Positions 1-7,851 of a stretch of DNA of 64,000 nucleotides are shown here, piece by piece. Source of the stretch: Glycomyces fuscus. Lineage in GTDB: Bacteria; Actinomycetota; Actinomycetes; Streptosporangiales; Streptosporangiaceae. The notes beneath the pieces are model-generated. The model saw only the letters and a list, made by a program, of their open reading frames with translations. It was not told the DNA's origin and searched no databases. The stretch spans positions 124,001 to 188,000 of the forward strand of contig NYMS01000006.1 in assembly GCA_002529455.1 (NCBI GenBank), given 5' to 3'. Within the stretch, counting starts at the first letter, position 1. Every line of letters begins with the position of its first letter. The position numbers were made by a program, and so were the translations under genes.

Positions 1-1100
1 ACGCCGGTGACGGGCAGCAGCCCGATGACGGCGCCCATGTTGATCATGCCCTGGCCCATGATCCAGGTGACGATGGCGAAGGCGGCCAGGCGGGGGAAGG
101 GCTCCTTGACGCGGAAGGCCACGCGCAGGCCGGCGTAGCCGAGCATGCCGAACAGGGCGAGCAGGAGCAGGGTGCCGATGAGGCCGAACTCCTCGCCGAT
201 GATGGCGAAGACGAAGTCGGACTCGGCGAAGGGCAGGAAGCCCCACTTCTCACGGCTGTTGCCGATGCCGACGCCGAAGACCCCGCCGGTGCCCAGGGCG
301 TAGAGGCTGTGCAGCGACTGCATGCCCGATCCCAGGGGGTCGGCCTCGGGGTCCAGGAAGGAGGTGACGCGCGCCATGCGGTAGGGCTCGATGGCGATGG
401 CGATGGCGGCCAGCCCCAGGACCAGGCCGAACATCGCGCCGAAGAGCCTGCCCGGCGCGCCGACCACCCACAGCAGGCCCAGGAAGGTGACCAGGAACAC
501 CAGGCCCGTGGACAGGTTGGAGCCCATCAGCACCATCAGCACCAGCAGGCCGCATCCGGGCAGCAGCGGGATGAGCAGGTGCCGCCACTCGGTGAGCTCG
601 CGCATCTCCTCCTTGCGGGCCAGGACGTTGGCGCCCCACAGGGCGAAGGCGAGCTTGGCCGGCTCGGAGGGCTGGATGACCAGGCCGCCGATGTCCAGCC
701 AGCGGGTGGCGCCGTTGACCTCCACGCCCTGGAAGACGGTGAGCAGCAGCAGCGCCGCCGAGGCGATCATCGCCGGGTAGCCGATCAGGCGGAAGGTCCG
801 CTGGGGCAGATGGGAGGCGAGGAACATCAGCGGCAGGCCGAGGACGGCCGAGACCATCTGCTTCTGGAACATGGAGAACGCGGAGCCGGTCTCGTTGATG
901 GAGTTGACCATCGTGGAGGACAGCACCATCACCAGGCCCAGGGCGATGAGCAGCACCGAGGTGCCCAGGATCAGGTAGTAGGAGGTGAGCGGCCGGTCCA
1001 GCAGGCGGGCCCACTCGCGCCACAGGGCGCGCTCGCGTCCGCCCGCCGCCGCGCGCCCCTTGGACCGGGTCGCCCCGGGAACCGCCGTCGTCGCCGCCAT
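1..1100 (-). CDS. ftsW: FtsW, septal peptidoglycan polymerase (C-terminus beyond window)
   Basis: Translating the minus strand from the ATG at 1098-1100 gives a polytopic membrane protein. It has a short basic cytoplasmic N-terminus (about 35 residues) and then hydrophobic segments. The SEDS signatures are GATRWLDIGG followed by IQPSEPAKLA near residues 135-155, and GNSREKWGFLP...SDFVFAIIGEE near residues 280-305. FtsW polymerises lipid II glycan strands at the septum with its partner transpeptidase FtsI, which is encoded upstream in the same cluster. The gene runs off the left edge, so about 366 residues are visible and the C-terminal tail is missing. It follows murD after a 166-base spacer. 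RodA is the paralogue to exclude; the dcw context favours FtsW. Confidence 0.95.
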   Translation of the reverse strand, partial: MAATTAVPGATRSKGRAAAGGRERALWREWARLLDRPLTSYYLILGTSVLLIALGLVMVLSSTMVNSINETGSAFSMFQKQMVSAVLGLPLMFLASHLPQRTFRLIGYPAMIASAALLLLTVFQGVEVNGATRWLDIGGLVIQPSEPAKLAFALWGANVLARKEEMRELTEWRHLLIPLLPGCGLLVLMVLMGSNLSTGLVFLVTFLGLLWVVGAPGRLFGAMFGLVLGLAAIAIAIEPYRMARVTSFLDPEADPLGSGMQSLHSLYALGTGGVFGVGIGNSREKWGFLPFAESDFVFAIIGEEFGLIGTLLLLALFGMLGYAGLRVAFRVKEPFPRLAAFAIVTWIMGQGMINMGAVIGLLPVTG

Positions 1101-1266
1101 CCACACCCTCCGCACGAAATTCGCGCCTCAATACTGGCGTACCGGCGGGTGGGAAGCCGTGGACATTTCCCGCGTGTTGGCCATCTTTGGCCGTTCGGGG
1201 CGTGGCGGAGGGCACAGTGGGAGCCGCCCGCGCGCGCTCTGTCACGCACGGGCGGCGAGGCGTCAC

Positions 1267-2718
1267 TCAGGGCAAGCGGCGCACGGCCTCGGCGAAGAGG
1301 CGGCCCCGCTCGTGGTAGTCGGTGAACATGTCCATGGAGGCGGCCGCCGGCGCCAGCAGCACGGTGTCCCCCTCCTGTGCCAGGGAGGCCGCGGCGGCGA
1401 CCACCGCGTCCATGACGGTGGGGTCCCCGTCGGCGGGTCCCTCGACCTCCACCACCGGCACCCCGGGCGCGCGCTCGGCCAGGGCCTCGCGCAGCCGGGC
1501 GCGGTCGGCGCCGATGAGCACGGCGCCGCGCAGGCGGTCGGCCGCCATCGCCGCCAGGTCGTCGACCTCGGCGCCCTTGAGCAGGCCGCCCGCGATCCAG
1601 ACCACGGACGGGTAGGAGCCCAGGGACGCGGCGGCGGCGTGCGGGTTGGTGGCCTTGGAGTCGTCCACGTAGTCCACGCCCCCGACCGCGGCCACGAAGG
1701 CGATGCGGTGCGGCTCGGGCTCGAAGGCGGCCAGCCCGGCCCGGACCGAGGCGGGCGCCACGCCCACCGACCGGGCCAGCGCGGCGGCGGCCAGGGCGTT
1801 GGCGACGTTGTGCGGCGCGGCCGGACGCACGTCGGAGAGCGTGGCCAGTTCCTCGGCGCTGCTGTGCGGGTCGTCGACGAAAGCCCGGTCCACCAGCAGG
1901 TCCTCGACCACCCCGACCTCGCCCGCGCGGGGCGTGTCCAGGCGGAAGCCGACCATCGGCGCGTGCGGGTCGCCGTCCTCCTCGGCCAGGCGGACCGACC
2001 AGGCGTCGGCGGTGTTGACGACGCGGACGGTGCTCCGCGCGAACACCCTGCCCTTGGCGCGGGCGTAGGGGTCCAGGCCGCCGTGCCAGTCCAGGTGGTC
2101 GGGGGCGACGTTGAGGACGGTCGCGGCGTGCGGGCGCAGGCTGGAGGACCAGTGCAGCTGGAAGCTGGACAGCTCCACGGCCAGGACCTCGCGGACGCGG
2201 CCCCCGGCGTCGGGCTGGACCGCCTCGACGACCGGGGTGCCGACGTTGCCGACGGCGAGCGCGTCGCGGCCGTCCGCGCGCAGCATCGCCTCCAGCATCC
2301 GCACGGTGGTGGTCTTGCCGTTGGTGCCGGTCACGGCCAGCCACACCTGGTCGGCGGGCTTGAGCCGCCAGGCGAGCTCGACGTCCCCGATGACCTCGAT
2401 CCCGGCCTCGGCGGCCCGGACCAGCAGCGGGGAGTCGGGGCGCCAGCCGGGCGAGGTGACGACCAGGTCGCAGTCACCGGGCAGCGGGGTGGAGCCCAGG
2501 ACGACCTCGGCGCCCTCCGCCCGGAGGCGTTCGGCCACAGGGCGGACGGTGTCGTCGTCGCGGCCGTCGACGACGGTCACGCGGGCCCCGCGGGCCAGGA
2601 GCGCCCTGGCCACGGGGGGCCCGGACACGCCCAGGCCCGCGACGCAGACCCGGCGCCCCTCCAGAGGGCCGCCCTGCGGGGCGGGGTCGGACGGTGTGTC
2701 GCAAGCGTGGTGCGCCAT
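1267..2718 (-). CDS. murD: UDP-N-acetylmuramoylalanine--D-glutamate ligase MurD
   Basis: Cytoplasmic Mur ligase that adds D-glutamate to UDP-MurNAc-L-Ala with ATP. The ATG at 2716-2718 gives 483 residues. An N-terminal Rossmann-like domain (VCVAGLGVSGPPVA) is followed by the ATP loop TGTNGKTTT near residues 128-137. The central domain has the Mur-ligase motif NVAPDHLDWHGG, and the C-terminal domain contains DDSKATNPHA. The start lies two bases after the mraY stop, so the two are translationally linked. The order mraY-murD-ftsW is the standard dcw order. Apparent readthrough into mraY in this frame is only an open shadow. Confidence 0.96.
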   Translation of the reverse strand: MAHHACDTPSDPAPQGGPLEGRRVCVAGLGVSGPPVARALLARGARVTVVDGRDDDTVRPVAERLRAEGAEVVLGSTPLPGDCDLVVTSPGWRPDSPLLVRAAEAGIEVIGDVELAWRLKPADQVWLAVTGTNGKTTTVRMLEAMLRADGRDALAVGNVGTPVVEAVQPDAGGRVREVLAVELSSFQLHWSSSLRPHAATVLNVAPDHLDWHGGLDPYARAKGRVFARSTVRVVNTADAWSVRLAEEDGDPHAPMVGFRLDTPRAGEVGVVEDLLVDRAFVDDPHSSAEELATLSDVRPAAPHNVANALAAAALARSVGVAPASVRAGLAAFEPEPHRIAFVAAVGGVDYVDDSKATNPHAAAASLGSYPSVVWIAGGLLKGAEVDDLAAMAADRLRGAVLIGADRARLREALAERAPGVPVVEVEGPADGDPTVMDAVVAAAASLAQEGDTVLLAPAAASMDMFTDYHERGRLFAEAVRRLP

Positions 2719-2720
2719 GC

Positions 2721-3794
2721 CTACCTCGGCATCCATTCCAGGTAGAAGAGCCCGATGGCGATCGCCACGAACAGGCCCTGGATGATCCAGAAGCGGATCA
2801 CGATGGTGGGTTCGGCCCAGCCCTTGAGCTCGAAGTGGTGCTGGAGGGGCGCCATGCGCAGCACCCGTTTGCCGGTGAGGCGGAACGAGGTGATCTGCAC
2901 CATCACCGACAGGGTGATGATGACGAACAGGCCGCCGATGAGCAGCAGCAGGAGCTGGGTGCGGGTGGTGATGGCCAGGCCCACGATCAGGCCGCCCAGG
3001 GCCAGGGAGCCGGTGTCGCCCATGAAGATCTTGGCGGGCGGGGCGTTGAACCACAGGAAGGCGATGCAGGAGCCGAGCACGGCGGCGGCCACCACGGCCA
3101 GGTCCAGGGGGTCGCGGACCGTGTAGCAGCTGTCCGAGAGGTAGGACACGCAGGACTGGCGCAGCTGCCAGTTGCCGATGATGACGTAGGCGACCAGGGA
3201 CAGGATCGTCGCGCCGGTGGCCAGGCCGTCGAGGCCGTCGGTGAGGTTCACCGCGTTGGAGAAGCCGACGATGAGGAAGAGGGCCCACAGGACGAACAGG
3301 CCGATCATCAGCGGGGGGCCGAAGTCGCGGAGGAAGGAGAGGCTGGGGGCGGCGGGGGTGTAGCCGTAGCCGTTGGGGAAGAGGGTGACGCCGTAGGCGA
3401 AGCCCACGCCGACGATGGCCTGGCCGACCATCTTCGCGCCGCTGCGCAGGCCCAGGCTGCGGCGCTTGTAGATCTTGATGAAGTCGTCGAGGAAGCCGAC
3501 GCAGCCCATCCCGACGAACAGGAACATCACCAGCAGGCCCGAGGCGGTGGGCCCGGTGGAGGAGGGCTGCACGAGCCAGAGCACCAGGTGGGAGCCGAAG
3601 TAGCCCAGGACGGCGCCGAGGATGATGACGATGCCGCCCATGGTGGGCGTGCCCTGCTTGGTCTTGTGGCCCTCGGGTCCGTCGTCGCGGACCTCCTGGC
3701 CGAACTTGAACCTGTACAGGAGCTTGATCAGCGGGGGCATCAGCCCCATCGAGACGATGAGCGACAGGGCCGCCGCCAGAGTGATGCCGATCAC
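2721..3794 (-). CDS. mraY: Phospho-N-acetylmuramoyl-pentapeptide-transferase MraY
   Basis: Integral membrane enzyme that transfers phospho-MurNAc-pentapeptide to undecaprenyl phosphate, making lipid I. The 357-residue product has about ten hydrophobic segments. Family motifs visible are KTKQGTPTMGG near residue 45, the metal-binding FLDDFIK near residue 105, the central NLTDGLDGLA near residue 185, and LQHHFELKGW near the C-terminus. The start is GTG at 3792-3794, overlapping the murF TGA by four bases (GTGA), which indicates translational coupling. The stop is two bases before the murD start. Confidence 0.97.
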   Translation of the reverse strand: MIGITLAAALSLIVSMGLMPPLIKLLYRFKFGQEVRDDGPEGHKTKQGTPTMGGIVIILGAVLGYFGSHLVLWLVQPSSTGPTASGLLVMFLFVGMGCVGFLDDFIKIYKRRSLGLRSGAKMVGQAIVGVGFAYGVTLFPNGYGYTPAAPSLSFLRDFGPPLMIGLFVLWALFLIVGFSNAVNLTDGLDGLATGATILSLVAYVIIGNWQLRQSCVSYLSDSCYTVRDPLDLAVVAAAVLGSCIAFLWFNAPPAKIFMGDTGSLALGGLIVGLAITTRTQLLLLLIGGLFVIITLSVMVQITSFRLTGKRVLRMAPLQHHFELKGWAEPTIVIRFWIIQGLFVAIAIGLFYLEWMPR

Positions 3795-5245
3795 CGGGCG
3801 TCACCCTCCATGATGAGGTCGATAACCCTTTCGAGCCCTGCCACGCGTGATCCCTTCACAATGACGACGTCTCCTGCGCGCATCCGTTCGCGCACCGCCG
3901 CGGCGGCCTCGTGAACGTCCGCCACGCGGACGCTCTCGCCCTGCCACAGTCCCTGCCGCGCGGCGCCCTCGGCGCCGGCGGCGATGCCCTCGGCCGCCTC
4001 TCCGACCACGATCAGGTGGGCCACGCCCGTGCGTGCGGCGAGCTCACCGATCCTCTCGTGCTCGACCCCGCCGTCCTCGCCGAGCTCGGCCATGTGGGCG
4101 AGGACGGCGATGGAGCGGCGGCCCCGGGCGAGGGCGCCCAGGGTGGTCAGCGCCGCCCGCATGGACTCGGGGTTGGCGTTGTAGGCGTCGTTGACGAGGG
4201 TGGCGCCGGCGTGCTCGGTGACCTCCATGCGCCACCGGCTGACCGGCGTGGCGGCACCGAGCGCCTCGGCGATCTCGTCGATGCCCATGCCCAGCTCGTC
4301 GGCGACCGCGGCGGCGGCCAGCGCGTTGTGGACCTGGTGGGCGCCGACGAGGGCCAGTTCCACCCGGGCGGTGCGCCCGTCCAGGTGGAGGGTGAAGGAG
4401 GGGGCGCCCGTGTCGCGCAGGACCACGTCCGTGGCGCGCACGCCGACCTCCTCCCCCAGTCCGTAGGTGACCACGCGCGCACGGGTGCGCTCGGCCATGG
4501 CGTTCACGCGGGGGTCGTCGGCGTTGAGGACGGCGACCCCTCCCCCGCCCCCGGCCCCGGCTCCCGGAGGGAGCGCCTCGACCAGCTCGCCCTTGGCCTT
4601 GGCGATGGTGTCGCGGTCGCCGAACTCCCCCATGTGGGCGCTGCCGACGTTGAGGACCACGCCGATCCGGGGCGGGGCCACGCCGCACAGGTGGGCGATG
4701 TGCCCGATGCCGCGTGCGGCGGCCTCCAGGACCAGGTACCGGGTGCCGGTGTCGGCGCGCAGCACGGTGAGGGGGTGGCCGATCTCGTTGTTGAACGAGC
4801 CCGCCGGGGCGACGGTCGGGCCCATACGGGCCACGACCTGCGCGATGAGGTCCTTGGTCGTGGTCTTGCCGGAGGATCCGGTGACCGCGACGACCTCGGC
4901 GCGCTCCGCTCCGCGGCGGGGATCGCTGAGTTCTCCCGCGACGTGCCGGGCCAGCCGCGTCAGGGCCGCGACGACTCCCTCGTCCCCGCCCTCCGCCAGG
5001 AGGTGGGGGGCGTCGACGGGCCGGGAGACCAGGGCGGCCACCGCTCCGTCCGCGACCGCGGACGCGGCGAAGTCGTGTCCGTCGGCGCGTTCGCCTCCCA
5101 GCGCGACGAAGAGCGCGCCGGGCGCTGCCTGCCGCGAATCGATGACGACGGGGCCGTCGACGACGGCGTCGGGGCGCGCTGATCCGCCGATGGCGGTTTG
5201 GGTGATCTCAGCGATCCGATCGAGCGTGAGCGCGATCAAATCCAC
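3791..5245 (-). CDS. murF: UDP-MurNAc-tripeptide--D-Ala-D-Ala ligase MurF
   Basis: Adds D-Ala-D-Ala to the UDP-MurNAc-tripeptide, completing the cytoplasmic stem peptide. Of 484 residues, the N-terminal domain is about 1-110, the ATP loop TGSSGKTTTKD lies near 120-130, and the MurF signature NDAYNANPESM near 345-355 precedes the C-terminal domain. The longest start is GTG at 5243-5245, but a GAGGAG ribosome-binding sequence abuts it. A TTG two codons later (5237-5239) is better spaced and may be the true start. Unlike the tight murF-mraY-murD junctions, murF is separated from murE by 374 bases that hold a hairpin and a candidate promoter. Confidence 0.96.
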   Translation of the reverse strand: MDLIALTLDRIAEITQTAIGGSARPDAVVDGPVVIDSRQAAPGALFVALGGERADGHDFAASAVADGAVAALVSRPVDAPHLLAEGGDEGVVAALTRLARHVAGELSDPRRGAERAEVVAVTGSSGKTTTKDLIAQVVARMGPTVAPAGSFNNEIGHPLTVLRADTGTRYLVLEAAARGIGHIAHLCGVAPPRIGVVLNVGSAHMGEFGDRDTIAKAKGELVEALPPGAGAGGGGGVAVLNADDPRVNAMAERTRARVVTYGLGEEVGVRATDVVLRDTGAPSFTLHLDGRTARVELALVGAHQVHNALAAAAVADELGMGIDEIAEALGAATPVSRWRMEVTEHAGATLVNDAYNANPESMRAALTTLGALARGRRSIAVLAHMAELGEDGGVEHERIGELAARTGVAHLIVVGEAAEGIAAGAEGAARQGLWQGESVRVADVHEAAAAVRERMRAGDVVIVKGSRVAGLERVIDLIMEGDAR

Positions 5246-5429
5246 TCCTCATGTCAGGCCCGGTCCACGACGCCACAGGGGCGGCTGGCCACCCGGCCGG
5301 AGTCTCAGGTCAGGGGATGACACCGCGGATGCCGCGCGTTGCCGCGCCGGGCCTCACCACGGTGTCGGCATGGGCCGCGTCGTGGTCGCCACCGGGGACG
5401 GCACGTGTCGGGCTGCGATTGCCGGACCT

Positions 5430-5457
5430 ACCTTAGAACATCTTCGGGCGTCCGGAA
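5430..5457 (-). promoter_or_regulatory. Candidate promoter for murF-mraY-murD-ftsW
   Basis: On the minus strand TTCCGG (5452-5457) is followed 16 bases later by TAAGGT (5430-5435). The TANNNT -10 form is typical of actinobacterial housekeeping promoters. It lies downstream of the murE hairpin and about 185 bases before the murF start. The -35 match is only fair. Confidence 0.4.
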
Positions 5458-5555
5458 TCCCGCCGGGCCCCGTGGACGGCAATATGCGCCACTTCGTGAC
5501 CGTCGGCCCACACCTGGACGGGAGCGCTCGGACACCGTTCGGCGCGGACGCGAAA

Positions 5556-5582
5556 GGGGGCGCGGGCCGTGCCCGCGCCCCC
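5556..5582 (-). terminator. Hairpin downstream of murE
   Basis: Perfect inverted repeat: GGGGGCGCGGGC at 5556-5567, a three-base loop, and its complement at 5571-5582. It starts 38 bases after the murE stop. On the minus strand it is followed only by a short TTT, so it would be a GC-rich hairpin terminator with a weak U tract. Confidence 0.65.
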
Positions 5583-5619
5583 TCCCGCGGAAGGTTCGCA
5601 CTCCGGGAGTGTCGGGGTG

Positions 5620-7299
5620 TCAGCCCTGGTCAGGTACCCGGTGGATGTCCTGGAGGGCGACGCCCAGCCGCTCGCGGGCGCTCATGCCGAGGTGGTCCTC
5701 GATGGCCGCGCGCAGCACCTCGCGGTCGTCGAAGGGCAGCACCTCGCCCTTGACGTACTGGCCGGTCTCGTGGCCCTTCCCAGCGACGACCACCACATCG
5801 CCCGGCCGGGCGCGCTCGACGGCGAGGCGGATGGCCTCGGCCCGGTCGAACTCCACCGTGACCCGGGCGCGGTACTCCTCGGGGACCTTGGAGACCCCCT
5901 CGAGCATCGACGCGGCGATGCTCACGGGGTCCTCGGTGCGCGGGTTGTCGTTGGTGATGATCAGCTGGTCGGCCAGGCGCGCGGCGGCCTCGCCCATGAG
6001 CGGGCGTTTGGCGCGGTCGCGGTCGCCGCCGCAGCCGACCACCATGGTCAGCCCGCCCTCGGTGGTGGCGCGCAGCGCGGTCAGGACGGCCTCGATGGCA
6101 CCGGGCTTGTGCGAGTAGTCCACGAGCGCGGTGAAGTCCTGGAAGGCGTGGGGCACCGCGTTGGCCACGACCGGCTCCATGCGGCCGGGCACGCCCGGGG
6201 CGGCGGACACGCCGGCGATCGCGGTCTCCAGCGGCAGCCCGGCCTCGACCAGCCCGACGATGGCGGCCATCGCGTTGGAGACGTTGAAGGGGCCGGGCAG
6301 GGCGATGGAGGCGTTCGCCTCCATACCGCCGGGGCCCACGATGCGGAAGGCGCTCCCGGTGGCACCCAGACGCACGTCCACGGCCCGCCAGTCGGCCTCC
6401 AGGGCGGTGGCCGGGTCGGCGTCGGTGTAGCCGTCCACGCCGAAGGTGGTGACGGGGACGCGGCCGTCGGCCTGCACCATGTCCACGAGCGCGCGGCCGA
6501 AGCGGTCGTCGGCGTTGATCACCGCGATGTCGCAGTACTCGGGGGTGAACAGGCGGGCCTTGGCGTCGAAGTAGTCGCGCAGGTCCGCGTGGAAGTCCAG
6601 GTGGTCCTGGGACAGGTTGGTGAAGATCGCGACGTCGTAGCGGGTGCCGCCGACCCGGCCCAGGGCCAGGGCGTGGCTGGAGACCTCCATGGCGGCGGCG
6701 GAGACACCGCGCTCGCGCATGAGGGCGAACAGACCGTGCAGGTCGGTGGCCTCGGGCGTGGTGAGCGAGGAGGTGACGCGCTCGTCGCCCACCCGCATCT
6801 CCACGGTGCCGACGAGCCCCGTGTGCATTCCGGCGTGGCGCAGGCCCGACTCGACCAGGTACGTGATGGTGGTCTTGCCGCTGGTGCCGGTGGTGCCGAT
6901 CAGCAGCAGGTCCTGCGCCGGGTCCTTGAAGATCCACGAGGCCGCCGTGCCCAGCGCGGCGCGCGCGTCGGGCACGACGACGACGGGCAGCCCGGTGGCG
7001 GCGGCCCGTTCGGCCCCGGCCTCGTCGGTGAGGACGGCGGCGGCGCCCGCCTCGGCCGCCTGCGCGGCGAAGTCGGCGCCGTGCGCGCGGGTCCCGGGCA
7101 GGGCGGCGTACAGGTCGCCGGGCCCGACCTTGCGGGAGTCGTGGGTGATGCCGCGGACGTGCACCTCCCTGTCGGGCACCTCGGGTGGGCGGTCCGGGCC
7201 CAGGTCCGGACGCAGGAGGGAGGCGTCCGGCCCGAGCAGCGCTGCGAGGGCGGACAGTGGACGAAGTGGCGTGTGTTCAGGTCGCATTACCGGTGGCAC
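5620..7299 (-). CDS. murE: UDP-MurNAc-L-Ala-D-Glu--meso-diaminopimelate ligase MurE
   Basis: Adds the third stem-peptide residue. The protein shows the ATP loop TTGTSGKTTITY near residues 134-145, the substrate motif TTPEATDLH, and the central MEVSSHAL...FTNLSQDHLDFH. DNPR in TNDNPRTEDP near residue 449 is the specificity motif for meso-diaminopimelate rather than lysine, matching an actinomycete wall. The longest start is GTG at 7297-7299 (559 residues); an ATG four codons later (7285-7287) is equally possible, and no strong ribosome-binding site decides. The usual upstream neighbour ftsI is displaced by an inserted opposite-strand gene and a repeat-rich spacer. Confidence 0.96.
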   Translation of the reverse strand: MPPVMRPEHTPLRPLSALAALLGPDASLLRPDLGPDRPPEVPDREVHVRGITHDSRKVGPGDLYAALPGTRAHGADFAAQAAEAGAAAVLTDEAGAERAAATGLPVVVVPDARAALGTAASWIFKDPAQDLLLIGTTGTSGKTTITYLVESGLRHAGMHTGLVGTVEMRVGDERVTSSLTTPEATDLHGLFALMRERGVSAAAMEVSSHALALGRVGGTRYDVAIFTNLSQDHLDFHADLRDYFDAKARLFTPEYCDIAVINADDRFGRALVDMVQADGRVPVTTFGVDGYTDADPATALEADWRAVDVRLGATGSAFRIVGPGGMEANASIALPGPFNVSNAMAAIVGLVEAGLPLETAIAGVSAAPGVPGRMEPVVANAVPHAFQDFTALVDYSHKPGAIEAVLTALRATTEGGLTMVVGCGGDRDRAKRPLMGEAAARLADQLIITNDNPRTEDPVSIAASMLEGVSKVPEEYRARVTVEFDRAEAIRLAVERARPGDVVVVAGKGHETGQYVKGEVLPFDDREVLRAAIEDHLGMSARERLGVALQDIHRVPDQG

Positions 7300-7560
7300 G
7301 TGTGGAGGTTAACCGCTGTCGACGACCGGTCGGTAATTTCCACGCTGCGTTCGCCGAGGTTTCCCGAACCGCGTGTTCGGCCCGGGTCACGCGGCTTCGT
7401 CGCACGGCTCGGTGACCGTCCGGTGTCCTTCGCGGGCGGGAGGCCGTGCCCTCGGCGGGCGGGACCCCCGGAACCAACGACCGCGAGGAGGAGCGGCTAT
7501 GCCCTGGCGGGCTCCGGACGGTGCAGCGGCAGGCTAGCAGGCCCCGGTGTCCGGTGCCCG

Positions 7561-7623
7561 TGGCGGATGGCGGATGGCGGATGGCGGGCGGCGGGCGGCG
7601 GGCGGCGGGCGGCGGGCGGCGGG
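7561..7623. repeat. Heptanucleotide tandem repeat
   Basis: Nine consecutive 7-base units: three TGGCGGA, one TGGCGGG, then five CGGCGGG. The plus strand is thus a run of GG and GGG tracts separated by single C bases, able in principle to form G-quadruplexes. Such arrays change copy number by slippage. Confidence 0.9.
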
Positions 7624-7624
7624 C

Positions 7625-7663
7625 GGCCGAAGCCAAGCGGGGGTTCGAAGAAGCACTGCCTAG
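7625..7663 (+). repeat. Partial copy of the dispersed repeat (39-base tail)
   Basis: Begins GGCCGAAGC and ends CTAG, exactly 39 bases. That is the same length and the same ends as the tails of the copies at 21483-21521 and 62236-62274. It matches the 21 kb tail at most positions, and no neighbouring gene ends here. Confidence 0.6.
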
Positions 7664-7706
7664 GCGTACTGACCGGAAAGGTTCACCGGGGCCGCCCCCT
7701 CCCCCC

Positions 7707-7765
7707 GTGATCTTGTACCTATAGCGCGTCTCGACCGCCCAACCTCGCTATAAGTACAAGATCAC
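7707..7765. repeat. AT-rich 20-bp inverted repeat
   Basis: Left arm 7707-7726 (GTGATCTTGTAC then CTATAGCG) and right arm 7746-7765 are complementary at 19 of 20 positions around a 19-base loop. The arms are much richer in A and T than surrounding DNA. It lies about 90 bases upstream of the plus-strand methyltransferase start. It could be a bidirectional terminator, an operator or the remnant of a small mobile element. Confidence 0.8.
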
Positions 7766-7851
7766 CGCAGTTCAGAGCCCTGGCGACACACCAGTAACAT
7801 CTCTGGCCGGGTCACTAGGCTGGAGGCGTCTTCGTACGTGGAGGTGCGGAC

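Larger units (their letters stand above)
5246..5619. other. murE-murF intergenic region
   Basis: This 374-base spacer has no credible gene. Reading the minus strand from murE it holds a perfect 12-bp hairpin at 5556-5582, then a promoter-like pair at 5430-5457, and then a leader of about 185 bases before murF. It is long for a junction that is usually tight in dcw clusters. Confidence 0.7.
7300..7851. other. Repeat-rich spacer between murE and the methyltransferase gene
   Basis: This 552-base region has no credible gene. It should contain the murE promoter on the minus strand, although I cannot pick a convincing one. It carries three separate repeat structures in sequence: a heptanucleotide tandem array (7561-7623), a partial dispersed repeat (7625-7663) and an AT-richer inverted repeat (7707-7765). 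A GGAGG ribosome-binding site for the next gene lies just before 7852. Confidence 0.8.

Noticed and set aside
1267..3804. Apparent 845-residue fusion containing MurD
   Set aside because: The N-terminal half is out of frame with mraY and low-complexity; murD has its own start two bases after the mraY stop.
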